A stretch of DNA of 64,000 bases from Uranotaenia lowii (Eukaryota > Arthropoda > Insecta > Diptera > Culicidae): the NCBI RefSeq assembly GCF_029784155.1, contig NC_073691.1, positions 119,412,226-119,476,225 of the forward strand, in the 5' to 3' direction. Within the stretch, counting starts at the first letter, position 1; each line of letters starts with the position of its first letter. This document shows positions 44,776 to 57,154 of the stretch, piece after piece. The translations under genes were made by a program, and so were the position numbers. The notes beneath the pieces are model-generated. The model saw nothing but the letters and a program-made list of their open reading frames with translations. It was not told the origin of the DNA and did not search any database.

Positions 44776-47642
44776 ACTTCAAAGTTTTAGGCCTTTCTTT
44801 AAAGTTTTTTAAAAATGGAAATTTTCTCATATCTTTGTTCTTAAATTTTCAAATTTGAAAAATGGTCAATTTAAAATTCCACATTTGCATTTGTTTATTT
44901 ATGCATAATAGATATAGGAAAAAGGTTACCAAGAACCAGATAACTGAAAATCTTTAAAATTCTTCCAGTTCTAAGAAATTCATATTCCATAAATTTGAAG
45001 ATTGTGGGATTTCATAACTTCGCAATCATTAAATATTTGAAATTTCATTTTTACCTGTCATAGTTTTTGAGAATTCAATATTTCCGAATTATCAACTTGG
45101 CAAATAACCAAATATTTTGTCTTAATTTTTGGTTATCATGATTATTTTATTGACATACTAGCAGACCCGGTAAACTTCGTATTACCATGTTTAACTTGAC
45201 GTCTCGCTCTCGTGAACATGTCCTAGTTTTTTTTACAACTCCTTCTTTCCGTTTACTCGAATTGCCACGCTTAATTCTATGGGAATCAACCCTAAAAATT
45301 TTAACTCAATTCTTCGGGTCTTTGCATAGATTATCAAAACATTTCCTTCAATCAATCTTACATGCATCTTACAGGAAAACTTTTAATCTACTTTTCTTTG
45401 AGTCGGATGCTTTGAATATTGCCGAATGGTGTCAGGTATCAGCTTCCCGTTGAAAATTTGAGTTTTTCAGCACTCAACGTGACCATCAAACTTGGCAAGA
45501 CTCATGCAGCATGCTTAAAAAATCTACTCGTTGTAGCTTGTTCCATAAATAACTTTATGTTGATAATATCTATGTTTCATTTATTGAATACCATTTAGTT
45601 GATTTACTCCACTTTGCTCGAGTTCACATTAAGGTTGAAATCGGAATCAAAAGTTTCTCATTAACTGGAATTTATTGCATATGAAACTTTATAGAAAAAG
45701 AATTTTGAATATCGGGACCATTTAAGGAGTATTTGCTCAATATTATGCCTAACGCAGTACTTTCAGCTCCCGAGTTTCTTCGGAGAGAACATTTTTTACT
45801 AACCATTTTCAAGCAGCTTTTTGTTCACTATTTTCACCCTTGGAAGCAGTGGTAATTAAATAATATCCATATTTTCATCAAAACTATGTCAAAAAAAGTT
45901 TACCGTTTTATTATTTATTTCAGCAAATGAAGCTTATTAAATTCCTTTGTACATTTACCCAATTAATAAAAAAAACGATCGGATTTGAAAGGAGGAAAAA
46001 GTATGTTAAGATTTTTTTATATTCAACCAAATTACAGCAATTTTATTTGCATTTTTGTCCTAATGGGCATATCTGCCAATTTAATCCATTCTTTTTTAAG
46101 GTTCTAACTGAAACATTGAGGTTTTTGAAAATTAAATAGATCGAAAAGAGCTAATCTGTTAAGGCTACAATGATTCCATGAGTTCATTCGTTTTTTTTTT
46201 TTGAAGTTTTCATGCGTACATATACCTCGAAACCTTTAAAAACATATAAGTGTCTTTCGGCTATCATCACAGTTCAACTTTCATATTCTTTTAAAAAGAA
46301 ATATCTAAGTAAAGGTGCAAGTGAAAACACATTGCTCTTTTTCAGATGCGTCAGTGTAAAGACTTTAAAATAAATTGAATACTTTTTCCTGTTTGTCTTT
46401 TTTATCAACTTTCATTGATATATCTGCAGTTTTTCCCCAGAATTAAATAATGCTTGGTACTTCAATTTCACTGAACACTGTTTTACCATAAGACCTTCAT
46501 TTACAAAGACATTTAATAATTTTGAATATCCGCTTCAGATTTAACATTCGGTATACCCTTTCTGATCATTTTGGAGAAATAATTCTTCAAAGGTATATGT
46601 TTCATGACTAAAAGGCGCGTTGCCACTTGTTTCACCGTGTGAAATGACAGGAGTTAATATCATTTTCGACATTTTCAGGTCACAATAAAAACATATCAAA
46701 AAAAATTCTGCTTCTGCTATAAAAAAAATAATGCTTCTAGAATATCAATCACAGAAAAACTTTTCAACAAAAAAGCGGATCTAAAGTCTCTTCTATGTAG
46801 CCAAAATATGTTAAACATAAACACACTTTCATGTTAAGTACGTACTTGAATTCTGTGTAAACAAACAGTGAACCTGTAAACAGTTTTTCTGTGAATGAAT
46901 TAAAAAAAAAGTTGAGTTTATTTAGTCAGATTGTTTAATTGGGCTCAAAGATTTAAAGATGAAGAAATAATGTGAACATGTATACATGAGTAATTTATAA
47001 TTGTTTTATAAATGCTGAACGTTTGCACTTGCTCAAGTGTATCTTTTAACTGAAAATTCTTTCATTTTTATTGATAAATTTCACTTATGCTTGCAGAAAA
47101 TCAAAAAGTTCTTTGCATTAGGCCTTAAAATAAACATCAATCCTATATAATCTTTTTTAAAGGACAGGCTATTGTTCAGTTCATGTGTCTGTTCATCCTC
47201 AATGGATTTTGTTGTTGCTCTGTAAATTTAAAGGCACCCGAAACATTTTCAGTTAAGCACATTCGTACATGTTTGAAAAATGTTTCTAGCGGTATTGGAT
47301 TATAAAATTGTATATAAATCTTCCCACTTTCTTTTTTTCAAATGTCCGCAAAGAGTCAAACCATAATTTAATATGCATCAGTACTAAATTCATATTTTCA
47401 GACAACAATTTCTGCTGAACTTAAAATAGTTTTATTTTTTTTTTATTGTTTAAATGGAATTGATTTGATCGGCAAAATATCAATCTGGGCTTCATTCATT
47501 ACTATGTGCTGTACAAATGATCTAGGAATCAAGAAAAAAAAAACACATCTAGGCTTCATATCGCTACCACATGCATTGAAATTATGCTTGGTTTAGAAAT
47601 GCGCGCCCAAATAAATATTTCAACTAATCAGTATGCTATGCA

Positions 47643-50600
47643 CAAGGACTAATAAAATCGTGTACACGAGTGGCGATTCCCGCTCGTCTACGATTTTTAC
47701 CCGTAAAGGTTCGCCAAAGCGCGAGCAGGCTGTGAAAAAAAATCCCTTAGGCTCGCGAACCATAGGAAACACGAGCGAGGCAGTCCAACCTACAGACGAT
47801 TCTTTTGGATTTTGAATCCTGTCTCGCTCGTGGAAATCGTAACATACATGAAAATTTTCCCCGCGATTTTGGCTCACGAACCATTTAGCGAAAAGGTTCA
47901 TGAACTTTTTTTTGGAAGGGAACGCGTGGTTATTCGATTTTCTTCCGTAGGCAGGCTGTGCGTCTCTTTAGGTACGCGTACGGGTAATAAATTGTGCTTC
48001 AAGCAGCAGCAGGAAGTTCTTCATTTTCCACTGTTCTTTCAATTATTGTATGGAATATTTCTGTTTTATTTTTAAGTTTATTAAAAAAAAATTTTTTTTT
48101 TGATAACTTACAGCGTTTTAAGATTAACGAAACTCTAAATATTAAATCAAATTCATTCGGCCATGTCAACTCCTGGGTGGTCAGTTGAATTAAACAAAGC
48201 TTTTTGACAAAATTATGGATTAGAATGGACACAAGAAGGCCCTAATAATGATCTTTAACAACCGTTTAAAGAATAAATAATCAAATCAAATCTTAGAGCC
48301 TTACAATTTTATCCAAATCACTACATTTCTGTAGTAGAGGTTGAGTGTAAAATTCCATAACTGTTTTTTTTTAATTTGGAAAAGACAACCACGATTCATA
48401 TGTAAAGTTTCAATAAAAAAACACATGCAAACGTATCAATGATTATTTTGGATTAAAGTGAATATCAAAAAAAAATTGATAAATTAATTCAATAATCAAA
48501 GAAGAGTTTTCAAGTAATTTTTCTTAAAAAAAAACTTTCTTGAGGGGTTTTGGCTTGAGGGATACAAATATCTACGGAAAATTGCTTTTTCACCATCTTA
48601 TTCACATGCCCCCAGGGTGGCCACAGAACCGGGAAAACCGGGAAAAAACCGGGAATTGAAAATCGAACTGGGAAAACCGGGAAAAACAACCGGGAATTCA
48701 GACCAAAAACCGGGAAAATTAATAAGAGAAAACCGAATATAAGTTTTGGTTCTAAAATTTCATTTTCATTTTTCATTCAACCCAAAATTCAAAATTCAAT
48801 TTCAAGGTTAGAATTTAACAGTTCAAAAATGTGTCATAAGTTCGGAAATTTTTAAACTGCTCTCTGATTTCTCTTCAACTACCTCTAAATTGAAAAAACT
48901 AATTTATTTTACCGGAACCTATAGTTCAATGAGATGAGAAATTCAGAAAGTCTCTTAAAATTTGTTGAAGTATCGCATTACAATTATACAAACCATCAAT
49001 CATATAAAATCAAGCAAATTAAAGTTAAATCACAGAAAACGTTGAATTTTGGTTGAAAATGTTAAAATAAGTAAATATTATAATTTTCCTGTGATAGTGT
49101 TTAATTTAAGAGTTAAACACAAGACAATCATCTTTATGCACGACAAAGTGTTTTTTTCGCAGCCTAATAAAAATTTGACATCGCCGAAACTTTGCTTTGT
49201 AAAAAAGGAAACCATCTACTATCAAACGCACTGATTTGAAAATTAACTTTTTTCGATCACTGGTCATAATTTAAGAAAAAAATAAATTACACTTTTTAAA
49301 GCTTGAATGTGTAAAGATTCCTTTAAATATTTTCGAAAATTTCAAATGAACTGATTTCTGACTTGATCCGTTACGAAAATTGGAATAAAATTTAGAAAAA
49401 CAGTAAAAAAATTTCCTTTTTTCATAAGGGTGTGTTTATGTCGATAGAAGCCTCTATATAAATTCATCAAAAATCTTAAAGTGTTTCAACAGGTAGTTTC
49501 CTCAAAATATACATATTTGTGTTTTGAGTGAAGCATTAAAGAAAAAAAAAACCTTGAATTTGAATGTTAAAAAAGACCCATGTCGAAATAACAATACTAT
49601 TGCAATAATATTGATTAAATATTTTTTGTTTATTTCTTTTCGATAGCACAAGTCAACCAAATTTAAGTTTTTCCGTTTGCCCGGGGGGTGAGAGCTGATT
49701 TGATTAATTTGAGGGCGACATATCCAAATTTGCTGATTCAAGGGTTAACTTAAGAAATGTTTTAGCCACATTTTAGAACTTTTCAAAGATACTAAAATCC
49801 TAGGTTTCGAATCGATGATAAACTTTCACGAAAACCGCAAATTGTTGAAACTTTTGAGAAAACTGTAGCGTCTTTTAAGTTTATTTTTCACAGTCTGGAG
49901 AATTTAAGAATATTTTGAAATATTTTTTTTTATCAAAATGAATCAATTATTTTTTTAAAAGCATAAGTAAAAACAAATTTAAAATCTTCAACAAAATTGT
50001 AAATAGAATTTAAATCTTTGATATCGAAAGCTCCTTAATGCTCTTCAATGATGTCACAAATATTTTCCTTTTTTAGCTTAAGAATTCAAGCATTGCGTCT
50101 TTGAATCTAAAATATCTAGGTTATATCTTAATCCTCTATCAATTGGGAGATAATAAATAGATTCGAAATCTGTTATTTTTATATAGCATTGTCGGTTTAT
50201 TAGTTATTAATGATGTATATTACTCAAAACTTAGTATTTTTAAATTTCAAAACCCAATATCACATGAACTAGATTTGACATAATATGACAAATTTTTCGA
50301 ATTCAGGACGGCACCATTTTAAAACATGTACACATCATGTTTGTATTGCAATCTGTATTTGATAACTTAGCTCATAGGTTCTAAATTTTATATACACTGT
50401 TGAGTCTTTTTGATTGATGAAATCTTATTTATCCACTTTTCAACTTATTTTTTGCATAAATCCTTAAAATCAGTTTTAGCATGCATCTGAAGAAATTTAT
50501 AGATTTGTGTTCCTGATACAAGTGTTATTTTCAAACCGACATTCCAAAAAACGTTATAACTCTATCACATTTTTCTGCATAACAAAGTCTATCCACTACT

Positions 50601-52950
50601 GAATGAAAAATGAAAACGTTGAGATTTTTTTGCAATTTGCAATTTCAATGTATCAAAATTTTATTTTGAACTCAAAATCCATGAGTGCTGAAGTTCAGAT
50701 TTTTTTTAGTTTAGGGTTTAGGTTTTAAAGTTTAGGTAGTTTAATGCGAGTATCAATAAATTTAATTTGCAAAATTTAATTTGAATCAAAAATTAATGTT
50801 TCTTATGTTTTATTGATTTATGATACTTTTGATTTTGTTGTAATAAATTTAGATATCATACTTAAAAAATCCTTTTGCAATTTTTTTCTATATTCATTTT
50901 GAAACTGAAATTTCTTAGTTTAGAATAGAAAAAAAGCAATGGGTGAATCTGAATTGAATAATTGTTTTGAATTTTGTCTTTATCTCAAACTTTGATATGC
51001 TGTTGAATAATCCCCAAAACTGCTTGATAAAGACTCTGTAACTTGTTACCCATATTTTTTTAACTTTTTAAGTCAGAATTCAAGATGCAAAAACAATGTT
51101 TGGTGAATGGTTTCTAATTAGTTATTCATTGCAACGAGTTACAAAATGTTATTTTTTAGCACGAGTCATAAATGAAATCAACGGGCTTGCCAAGTTGGAT
51201 AATTACGTCGAGTGCTGAAAAAAATTGAGTTTTGCAACGAGTGGCATACACAATTTTATGAAAATTTTGAAAATCCTTAGAAAATCCATTAATTGACCTA
51301 CAAAAAGTGCATCTTGCAAATGATCAATGACTAAAAATTTGTGATGAAGAAGATCTTGGACTGTACTTTTGCAGACAAAAATAATTTGAATTGAAAATTA
51401 TCGCTTTTCGATAACTGACTGTCTCAAAGTTAACTTTTTAGCACTGAATTACATAAAATACAATTATAATAACTATTCAAAAATAGAAATTGATTTTTTT
51501 TGCAAATATTTACTTTTCAATGTATAAAAAAATCTGTACTGAATTCTAAAGAATATAAAACAGAAGATAAGTTCTTCGGAAAATGGTAGGATCAGCTAAA
51601 GTAATCATGAATAAAAATAATTCTTTTTCTTATATCTGTTCATAATTACCCAGGTTTATATGTTGAGATTCTTGTTACGTGAAAATTTTTAGTGTTGGCG
51701 ATATATCTAGAGGAATCTTAACACTGCGTCTAGATACAATTAGTGGTCTTTAAAATTTTTCCCTTTATTGGTCATGGGGAATTTTTGTATTCACAAACGA
51801 ACAAGAAATCTTGTTCATACAATCTCATATTCACAGATTTTAGAAACTAATAAAGTTATGTATAACGGTTGATTTCCAAGATCTTGACGGTTATTGGTAT
51901 TTTAAAAACTAAAGATAAGTCTAGATAATCAAACAATGCCTAAAAACAAGTGTTCATAATTGCCCCGTGTTTTGAAAAACATGGGAAATTATAAACAATC
52001 CTTTGTGAATCAGTATGATAAATGTTTGGCAAAAATTAATATAACACTTGAAGATGCATTTATTACTGACTGTAAAACGTCTGAAAACAGCATTTTTACT
52101 GAATTTACTGTGACAAGGGAGTACGTGATTGTACGCCCTCAGAACAATTTTAAATTTTAGAGACGTGGATTTTGTGAGCTTTGGTAACACAATTTATATC
52201 TGTAACACATAAAAAAATTTGTAAACATGATTTAAAACCCCTTTACGTTTTTTAAATTTGAAATTCCAAACTTATATAACTTCCTCAATTTGAACTTCGG
52301 AAGAAACTTGAAAATAACAAAGGGGATACAATTAAGATGGCGAAGTAGCACATTTCTAGATTGGACTTTTATTTTTTTTTATCCTTCCCCCACCCCATAC
52401 ATCTTTTTAGGATGCGGAGGAACTTTTTATCCTTCGGATAATTAAATCAATATTTTTTCTATCTGTTACTGGGCCAGATTGCATCCTTTCGAAATTCTAT
52501 ATACAAATTTGCCAAATTTCACGTTGTTTAACATCAGAAAGGACAAACTTAAATTCACAAATTATATACATCGTTTAAATTTACAACATTGTAAATTATT
52601 TTCAAGAAATTGTTATGAAAACTTTGAAAAATCGATTTATTTCATCTGTCCACGCGTTGCATTTGGCGCAATCAACAACCATGTTGAGACAAAATAACGA
52701 AACGGAAAACACGACCATCAAGTGTGCAATGCGTTTTCCAATTTGGTTCACGAGCCAGAATCGCGAGGTTCGCGAGGTTTTCTGCCACGGCTCGCTCACG
52801 ATTTTCTGGCGATCGGATTCCCCTTGAAAAAAATCCCCTACAATCACGTGTTTGCCGAATCGCGAACCTACTGTGGTCAGAACTTTTGTGAACTACGCGC
52901 GGTTTTGTTTCTTGGCTGCTCCGATTTGAATACGATTTTTTTAGTCCTTG
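47643..52950. mobile_element. 5.3-kb hAT-like element without a transposase ORF
   Basis: A perfect 8-bp duplication, GCTATGCA (47635-47642 and 52951-52958), flanks inverted ends CAAGGACTAATAAAATCG and (reverse-complemented right end) CAAGGACTAAAAAAATCG. The terminal 300 bp on each side are GC-richer and carry many GGCTCGCGAACC or GGTTCGCGAG-like motifs in both orientations, as subterminal transposase sites do in hAT elements. The 4.5-kb centre is AT-rich and non-coding. The site empty of this element is visible at about 1026-1034. Unusually large for a non-autonomous element; it may contain further old insertions. Confidence 0.82.
48612..48725 (+). mobile_element. Terminus of a second hAT-type MITE nested in the 5.3-kb element
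   Basis: It begins CAGGGTGGCCACAGAACCGG, a terminal sequence typical of some hAT MITEs, followed by six or so iterations of an AACCGGGAAAA-like motif. The matching right end (GGCCACCCTG) is not found nearby, so the element is truncated or its other end has decayed. Confidence 0.55.
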
Positions 52951-53572
52951 GCTATGCAATGGTTACCATCCTCTCTTGGTGTTTGCTTGCGACGCCTAGG
53001 ACGACCATGGAGACAAATAACAAATCGCCCGGCGCCCGAAGTAAAGAAAATCTCCGAAAATGGATGTCATGACTTTAATTTGATTCAAAAAACTACAAAT
53101 TTAATTATAACGGACAATTGATGCCACTTTTTGTTATTTTTATTCAATATAAACCGATTCGCATGCCCACAAAATATTCTAAAAATAATTTCACTTGTAT
53201 CTTTTAGGTAATTTCGGAGGAGTAGTACTACAAACACCGTTACAAGAGAATTTTATATAATAGATTTTTGAAGACATTATCTACGTTAAGAAAAAAAACA
53301 CGGGAAAACACAATCGGAAAATAAAAACTTAATTTCGTTTGTATCTTCAATTCATTTTTCAACTCATTGGAATTTTTCATCAAATGAACCCAGCACTTGG
53401 ATTTTCATAGACAATTAACTATTTTTATGATCATTCCTGAATCAAAAATGTTAAACAGTTAAACAAAAAAAAATAAAACATTTTAAGGCCAGGATATTTT
53501 TATTTCTGAGTAAATTTTGCTATAAGTACACTTTTGTGGTGAATTTTATTTTGGATACAATTTCTGGTTTTC

Positions 53573-53790
53573 ATAGAATGATAATGGGGCTTGTGATATA
53601 GCTCAGTTGGCAAGTCTGTTGTCTCCTGAGCCGATGTCCGCGAGTTCGAGCCCAAGAGTAAACATCGAACACAGTTGTACCGGATAGTTTCTCAATGACA
53701 ATCCGCCAACTGCAACGTTGATAAAGTCGCGAATGCCATAAAGATGATAAAACGACTATAATCGAAACAAAAAAAAAAATAGAATGATAA
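53573..53790 (+). mobile_element. tRNA-derived SINE with target duplication
   Basis: A 12-bp duplication, ATAGAATGATAA (53573-53584 and 53779-53790), bounds the element. The body begins with an A box, TATAGCTCAGTTGGC (53597-53611), and a B box, GAGTTCGAGCCC (53642-53653). A tRNA-unrelated 3' part follows and ends in a poly(A) run before the second duplication copy. Body length is about 194 bp. Transcription by RNA polymerase III is expected from the internal promoter; mobilisation would rely on a LINE with a poly(A)-type tail. Confidence 0.93.
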
Positions 53791-55944
53791 ACAAACACAG
53801 TCAGCTACTACGATGTAAAAAAAATAAATATTTCGAAAATGTGAAGTGGCGTATTCTGATGTGAACATCGCCCATCATTTATGGTTTTGCGATCAATAAA
53901 AATAGAGTTTCCTGTCTGTTTGCCTGTGTTAACACTGTAGCAAAACTCGATTTTCAGCATTTGACGAAATTATCCATCGAGGACTTGTGCTGAAAAAATC
54001 ACCTTTTTGCAACTGGTTGCATGAAAAACAATTTCAATTATTTTTGTTTTCAATTCCTGTGTTTAAAATATTCATCCGGCTTTGCATTGTAGGCTTGACT
54101 TTTCCTCGATTATTGCTGAACTTTGAACCCGAGCCAGCCAGCAGTTTAAATTCTTAAAGCAGATCGTGGCCGAAAGCTGTTAGAAAAAATCCGGCAATTT
54201 TCAAAACTTAACAGCATCAATGACCAGCGACGAACAAATACAGGATCATTCGCTGATTATGAGGAATCACACACAAATTTAACAACCACGGGGCATTTAA
54301 TGGCGAGTAATTCCGATGAAATCCTCTTAAGTACAAAAGAACGTTGTAAAACGCAAATAAAAGGCCTGCCGCCGGCTGGAATGACTTTTCATTTTGGTTG
54401 TTTTTCCGTCGGGCACTTTCGTCGAATCTCGGTTGTTGAATGGTGGCGCCCTGACTGTTGAATCATCATGTTGTAGGCCCAAGTCATTTCCCCACAACAG
54501 TGACCACTTGGTGCAGATCGGTGGATCGAAAATAATACCATCTTAATAAACAGCTCCAGCCATAAAAATCAAACTCGTCTACAGCGAAGACTGTTGGTTG
54601 TAATGGTGGGAAATAAACAAAATGTTTGGTCATTTATTACGGATATTCCGTTACGAGGAAACGAGAAGAGTGGGGGTGCATGGGTGATGGTTCAATTTTC
54701 CGTCCCTCGTCTGCGTACAGAAGTGATTACCAACTGCTTTTCCGGAGGACTTTCTGCCACCCTGTTGAGTGGATCTGCGAGCAACATTAATAAAAACCAA
54801 CTCTGGCTTGGGTGCAATCATCAAGCGGCACGTTTTGATTTTTTTTCCATTCCGCACCATTAGTATATTTTTTTTTCTTTCGAATTATCCACGCGATGGA
54901 AAAGTCGGTGCTTTACTCGCGACTGGAAACCGTAGATGATGCCATAATGCTAATTGAGTGGATAGCCAACAGTGTGTGGTTTAAAAACTAAATGGTCCAT
55001 TTGATAGATGGACGATGCGGGCTAGGGATTGATTTAAGAGCTTATTATTCGTGGAAAACATACCGCATATCCTGATGCACAGAATGAACTTTAATCATTT
55101 GAAATTCTTCACGCGAGGTTTTCAAATTACTCTAATTACTAAACATTAAAAACAACCATGATCTAGTGAAATGAGTTAAATACATTTTTTTCCACTGGAT
55201 GTCATACCATAAAAGTGTATCACATTACCGCAGATCCTTTGTCCCCGTAACACCGGAAAGAAAGACTTTGTGCCTTATGTTCTGATACATACATACATGG
55301 GTAAACTGGATCATACCAAAACAGAACTTGGCAGCGGTGTAATGGAATCACGTTTTAAATTTAGAGCGTATAGAAATTATTCGTTTCGTCCCTTTTGGTT
55401 AACTGAACTTCGACTATTTTATTCGCCGCTCCGTGACAGGTTAAGTTTATCACTCCGCATATAAAGCCCGGGCTGCTGTCCTCTGGCCACAAATCCACAT
55501 TGGCTTGAAACTTCCGGTTAGCAACATTCAACCCTTTGAGGTGGTCAATGTTTTAATTCTTTGGTGGAACAAATTTTTTTTAAAGATTAAAACTCGATCA
55601 AAACGAAAGACATACATTTTTATGAGCATTATTTAAAAAAAAGGCATTTCTTATTTGTTTCTTATTTGTTTGAATTAGTGTAAACCAAGGCCGTGTAAAC
55701 GGGGGGTTTAGCCCTCCCCATGGAGAAATTTGCAAGTAAAATTTTCACCATAGTAATGGGAAATAACTTGATCTTAAAAGGTGTTAAATAAGTGTTAACA
55801 AGTAGCTGTTTTACGACACTACATGACCTTCACGAATTGAAACTTTCTTAAAATTTTAAATTTCGATTTGCAATTTAAAAAAAAAAATTTTTTTATTGAT
55901 ATAAAAAACTAAAAAATACATGTTCACACTCTAATTTCCTAGCA
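53791..55944. other. Gene-free region with a higher-complexity island (about 54060-55560)
   Basis: No open frame with recognisable domains. From about 54060 to 55560 the sequence is mixed in composition and not repeated in this window, so it may be host intergenic or intronic DNA. Near 55690-55730 a GGGGGGTTTAGCCCTCCCC palindrome-like patch occurs. The end (55860-55910) is A/T homopolymer, probably the tail of the L1-like element that follows. Confidence 0.4.
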
Positions 55945-57154
55945 CTACAATATCAGATTCAAATATTTTCCGAAAATTCCTTGTGTTCGTTTTCTGAACT
56001 TACATTTCCATTCTAACAATCCATTCTTAAGTTCGTACAAATTTGCATGAGGGAATTTCGGTAGTAGAAAGCTCATAGTATGTATTACCAACCACTGTCC
56101 TGTTTTTAAACATTTCTCCCTGGTTTCAATATTCAAACTCAGTAGGTCTTCAGGTTTCTTGCAATTTATTTTCAATTTTCTTGTCAAGGCATCAATCAGC
56201 CAATCCCAAACTATTTTGGATGAACGACAAAGTTTCATCCTATGCTCGTTATCGTCAATGCTTTGACATAACCTGTTTTGAAGCCCTCCGATGTTATACA
56301 GTTTTAACTTTCCTTTGTTGGGGATCAGATAGTTTAAAAGCATAAACATATTTTAACGATCAGCACTTGGGAGCCATTTCCAATTTACATTCGACCAAAC
56401 AAGTTTCTAGTCCATCTGTGGATGTTGTTCTTCTACCAAAGGCTTGACTCCACGTACATTGATGAAATTCCAATAAATTTTCTTTGCCGAATCTAAATGC
56501 TGCAACTGTTTTATTTGGTTTCCTTCTTCAATCCATTCTCTCATGTTTCTTCCAAGAAATTCAGAATGTCAAAAATTCATTAAATGAAGTTCTTCTTCTT
56601 GGATTACCTCCTCACATTCTCTTAGTAAAAGGTTTCGGATAAACAACGCTTTTGTTTTTATTCCAGGATCCACTAATTTTTAAACCACCTTCATCACACG
56701 GTGACGACAGCTGATCTTTCCCTGTTTTGAAAATCATGCCACGCCAGATGAAGTACGCTATTACAGTATTCAGTTCTGCTATATTCCGATTTGTCGGTGG
56801 AATAATCTGAGCTATGTACCATAGTTTCGAAAGTACTAATGTGTTCAGAAGCCAAGACCTTTCAAACAAATTCATTGATCTGCTTCCATTGACACTTATT
56901 CGATATTTAACGCTCGGGATCAACTTGTCATAATTAGAATTTATCAATTCTGTCCATTTTTGATTGATAATCATACCGAGGATGGTTATCTGTACTTTCT
57001 CTTCCAGTTGCATTGGTCCTCCCGATGTGTTGTTGAGTCTAATGAAACAAGACTTTTGCTGATTCATTTCAATACTTGCATAAGCGGAAAAAGATCCGAT
57101 GATTTGAAGAAACAAATCGAATTCTTCGACATTTCTAACAAATATATTATCATC
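55945..57154 (-). pseudogene. L1-like retrotransposon ORF2, C-terminal half
   Basis: The reverse strand enters at DDNIFV, the tail of the catalytic YADD motif, and continues with NVEEFDLFLQIIGSFSAYAS, INQKWTELI, LFERSWLLNTLVLSKLWYIA and VIAYFIWRGMIFK. Further frames read KLVWSNVNWKWLP (about 56370) and GGLQNRLCQSIDDNEHRMKL to 55945. This is the thumb and cysteine-containing C-terminus of an L1-clade (or Tx1-like) ORF2. Several stops and at least one frameshift between 56612 and 56349 make it a pseudogene. Its upstream half is missing at the junction with the RTE. Confidence 0.75.

Larger units (their letters stand above)
45158..53264 (-). mobile_element. Non-autonomous Helitron copy C, split by a hAT-like element
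   Basis: On the reverse strand it starts at 53264 with TCTATTATATAAAATTCTCT after an A and ends at 45158 with TTTACCGGGTCTGCTAG before a T. Both ends match copy B. Regions 46500-47634 and 52959-53264 match the copy at 1-1342 in order, with the 5.3-kb hAT-like insertion (47643-52950) between them. Without the insertion the length is about 2.8 kb, close to copy B. No Rep/helicase ORF. Confidence 0.8.

Noticed and set aside
53597..53655. Possible tRNA gene on the forward strand
   Set aside because: Pol III boxes only; the body continues to a poly(A) run within a 12-bp duplication, which makes it a SINE.
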